Assembly (NCBI GenBank): GCA_030595585.1
Contig: JAUVCY010000070.1
Location: forward strand, 1 to 7,878
Source of the DNA: Thermoplasmatota archaeon
Lineage (GTDB): Archaea > Thermoplasmatota > Penumbrarchaeia > Penumbrarchaeales > Penumbrarchaeaceae
DNA: 7,878 nucleotides
Reading direction: 5' to 3'
Shown here: piece after piece, positions 7,133 through 7,878 of the stretch
How the letters are laid out: each line of letters begins with the position of its first letter
Position numbering within the stretch: position 1 is the first letter of the stretch
Made by a program: the position numbers and the translations under genes
The notes under the pieces: model-generated
What the model was told of the DNA's origin: nothing
Seen by the model: the letters and a program-made list of their open reading frames with translations, nothing else
Databases searched by the model: none

Positions 7133-7147
7133 CGTGATGAGATCACG
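7133..7147. repeat. Short perfect inverted repeat upstream of the L3 promoter
   Basis: CGTGAT and ATCACG flank a 3-base spacer GAG, a perfect 6-bp inverted repeat about 50 bases upstream of the L3 TATA box. The arms are too short for certainty, and no T tract follows. It could be a regulator binding site; this is inference. Confidence 0.35.
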
Positions 7148-7190
7148 TCCTTTTGTGTTGATCATCGGGAGAGCTTACTTGAAAACTCCC

Positions 7191-7204
7191 AAAAACTTAT
7201 ATAC
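7191..7204 (+). promoter_or_regulatory. Promoter (BRE and TATA) of the L3 ribosomal gene
   Basis: AAAAAC (7191-7196) directly followed by TTATATAC (7197-7204) is a good archaeal BRE plus TATA pair, in a locally AT-rich stretch. Transcription should start near 7224-7228, leaving an untranslated leader of about 200 bases before the L3 ATG. The gene-free interval 7015-7430 thus holds a terminator, an inverted repeat, this promoter and the leader. Confidence 0.7.
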
Positions 7205-7224
7205 GACATCTTTAATGGCCGGCT

Positions 7225-7430
7225 GCACGTCTAATCATGAGGCCCCCTGGCCATGCGGTAAGGGCAACCACTGGACCCTGATCCCGACCTATCTGGACCC
7301 TCCTGGGTTTCTTCTCCGGTCGGAAAACCGCAACGGTCGGGCTGGTTGATAGGCGCCCAAAGTGCCCTGACGGTATGTGTACTAAGAGCATTTTGGACTA
7401 TAGAGAAGGAAACGATCCCGGAGGAATGAG
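7225..7430 (+). promoter_or_regulatory. Predicted long 5' leader of the L3 transcript
   Basis: This stretch between the predicted transcription start and the L3 ATG has no convincing reading frame but several possible stems. They are GGACCC/GGGTTT (7295-7300 with 7305-7310, some G-U pairs), ACCG/CGGT with a CAA loop (7327-7337) and GGCGC/GTGCC (7352-7356 with 7362-7366). CTGGACCCT occurs twice, 22 bases apart (7271-7279 and 7293-7301). CCTCC-T-GGG (7299-7307) can pair with CCC-GGAGG (7417-7424), covering the L3 ribosome binding site. Long leaders are unusual where most archaeal mRNAs have short ones. Whether it is a regulatory RNA is inference from pairing by eye. Confidence 0.4.
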
Positions 7431-7878
7431 ATGGCAGACAAACACGCGCCAAGAAAAGGGTCAATGGCACACAGCCCCAGAAAGAGGGCTAAAAGCGAAA
7501 CCCCAACGATCAAATCTTGGCCAGAGGGCGGATCAGAACCCAAGGTTCAGGGCTTCGCTGGTTATAAAGCTGGAATGACCCATGCTTTCCTGGTTGATTA
7601 CAGGCCGACATCCACCACGTCGGGACAGGAGGTTCAGATACCTGTCACGGTCGTGGAGGTACCCCCCATGAAGGTGATGGGAATACGGGTCTACGAGCAG
7701 ACCCACCTCGGCTTGAAGACCATCAATGAGATATGGGCGGAGAAGTTGGATAAGGAGCTGGAGAGGAAGACGCCCGTCTACACCAAGAAGAGGAAGGTGG
7801 ATGTTAAGGCCCTTGAGGGTGAGGATGTGGATGATGTGAGGCTCATTGTCCATACCCAGCCGAAACTTGTGAAGAGCA
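7431..7878 (+). CDS. rpl3: Ribosomal protein L3 (uL3), 5' part
   Basis: The first 149 residues of large-subunit protein uL3 are present; the frame is still open at the window end, so roughly the last half or more is missing. The N-terminus has the archaeal/eukaryotic pattern HAPRKGSMAHSPRKRAK, then a Trp-Pro and GFAGYKAGMTH, followed by PVTVVEVPPMKVMGIRVY. These are family hallmarks for contacts with 23S rRNA near the peptidyl transferase centre. The ATG is supported by GGAGG (7420-7424) six bases upstream and by an in-frame stop at 7401. An internal ATG at 7464 would remove conserved residues. In archaea this gene usually leads the L3-L4-L23-L2 ribosomal operon, so those genes are expected just beyond the window. 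Confidence 0.96.
   Translation, partial: MADKHAPRKGSMAHSPRKRAKSETPTIKSWPEGGSEPKVQGFAGYKAGMTHAFLVDYRPTSTTSGQEVQIPVTVVEVPPMKVMGIRVYEQTHLGLKTINEIWAEKLDKELERKTPVYTKKRKVDVKALEGEDVDDVRLIVHTQPKLVKS

Noticed and set aside
7237..7281. Possible 14-codon upstream frame in the L3 leader.
   Set aside because: It has no ribosome binding site and no recognisable leader-peptide feature such as a codon run.
7134..7349. Open frame of 71 codons between the DUF1858 and L3 genes, with a shorter in-frame version from 7215.
   Set aside because: The L3 TATA box lies inside it, and the predicted transcription start (about 7225) falls after both candidate starts. There is no ribosome binding site, and the composition resembles no family I know.
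7225..7430. A known structural RNA (SRP RNA, RNase P RNA, 5S or tRNA) in the L3 leader.
   Set aside because: None of the conserved sequence blocks of those RNAs, such as a tRNA T-loop or the RNase P core motifs, could be found on either strand.

Overview
The window looks like chromosomal DNA of a euryarchaeon, most plausibly a member of the Thermoplasmatota (for example the Methanomassiliicoccales or a relative). The evidence is an archaeal-type PheRS beta subunit, an archaeal-type ribosomal protein L3, a UbiA-family enzyme that fits archaeal ether-lipid synthesis, TATA-box promoters in place of bacterial -35/-10 boxes, and T-rich terminators. The lineage below domain level is inference. No mobile element, tRNA, rRNA or CRISPR array was found. 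The content is mostly housekeeping, with one less ordinary surface-protein gene.

Left part (1-3908), all on the minus strand. A promoter near 3940 drives a large secreted protein: signal peptide, seven-repeat beta-propeller, about four Ig-like beta domains, one C-terminal membrane anchor. Its 3' end overlaps, by about 100 bases in another frame, a prenyltransferase with both Asp-rich motifs of the UbiA family, probably the enzyme that adds the second geranylgeranyl chain to archaeal phospholipid. About 210 bases further on is a single-RRM RNA-binding protein with its own TATA box, a hairpin in its leader and a strong terminator at the window edge.

Middle (3909-6804). A short divergent promoter region separates the surface protein from a GT4-type glycosyltransferase on the plus strand. 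That gene ends 4 bases from the end of pheT, which converges on it. pheT probably starts at a TTG at 6679, a little inside the longest open frame.

Right part (6805-7878), plus strand. A 69-residue DUF1858 CxxC redox-domain protein has its own promoter, Shine-Dalgarno site and terminator. Then come about 416 bases without a convincing gene. They hold an inverted repeat, a clear TATA box at 7197-7204 and a predicted leader of about 200 nt ahead of the L3 gene, which runs off the window. The leader can be drawn in two mutually exclusive folds, one of which covers the L3 ribosome binding site.

Functionally, three adjacent genes touch the cell envelope (surface propeller protein, lipid prenyltransferase, glycosyltransferase) and three touch RNA or translation (RRM protein, PheT, L3). 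Only the surface protein and the prenyltransferase look co-transcribed. The strongest leads are that overlap, the L3 leader and the architecture of the surface protein.
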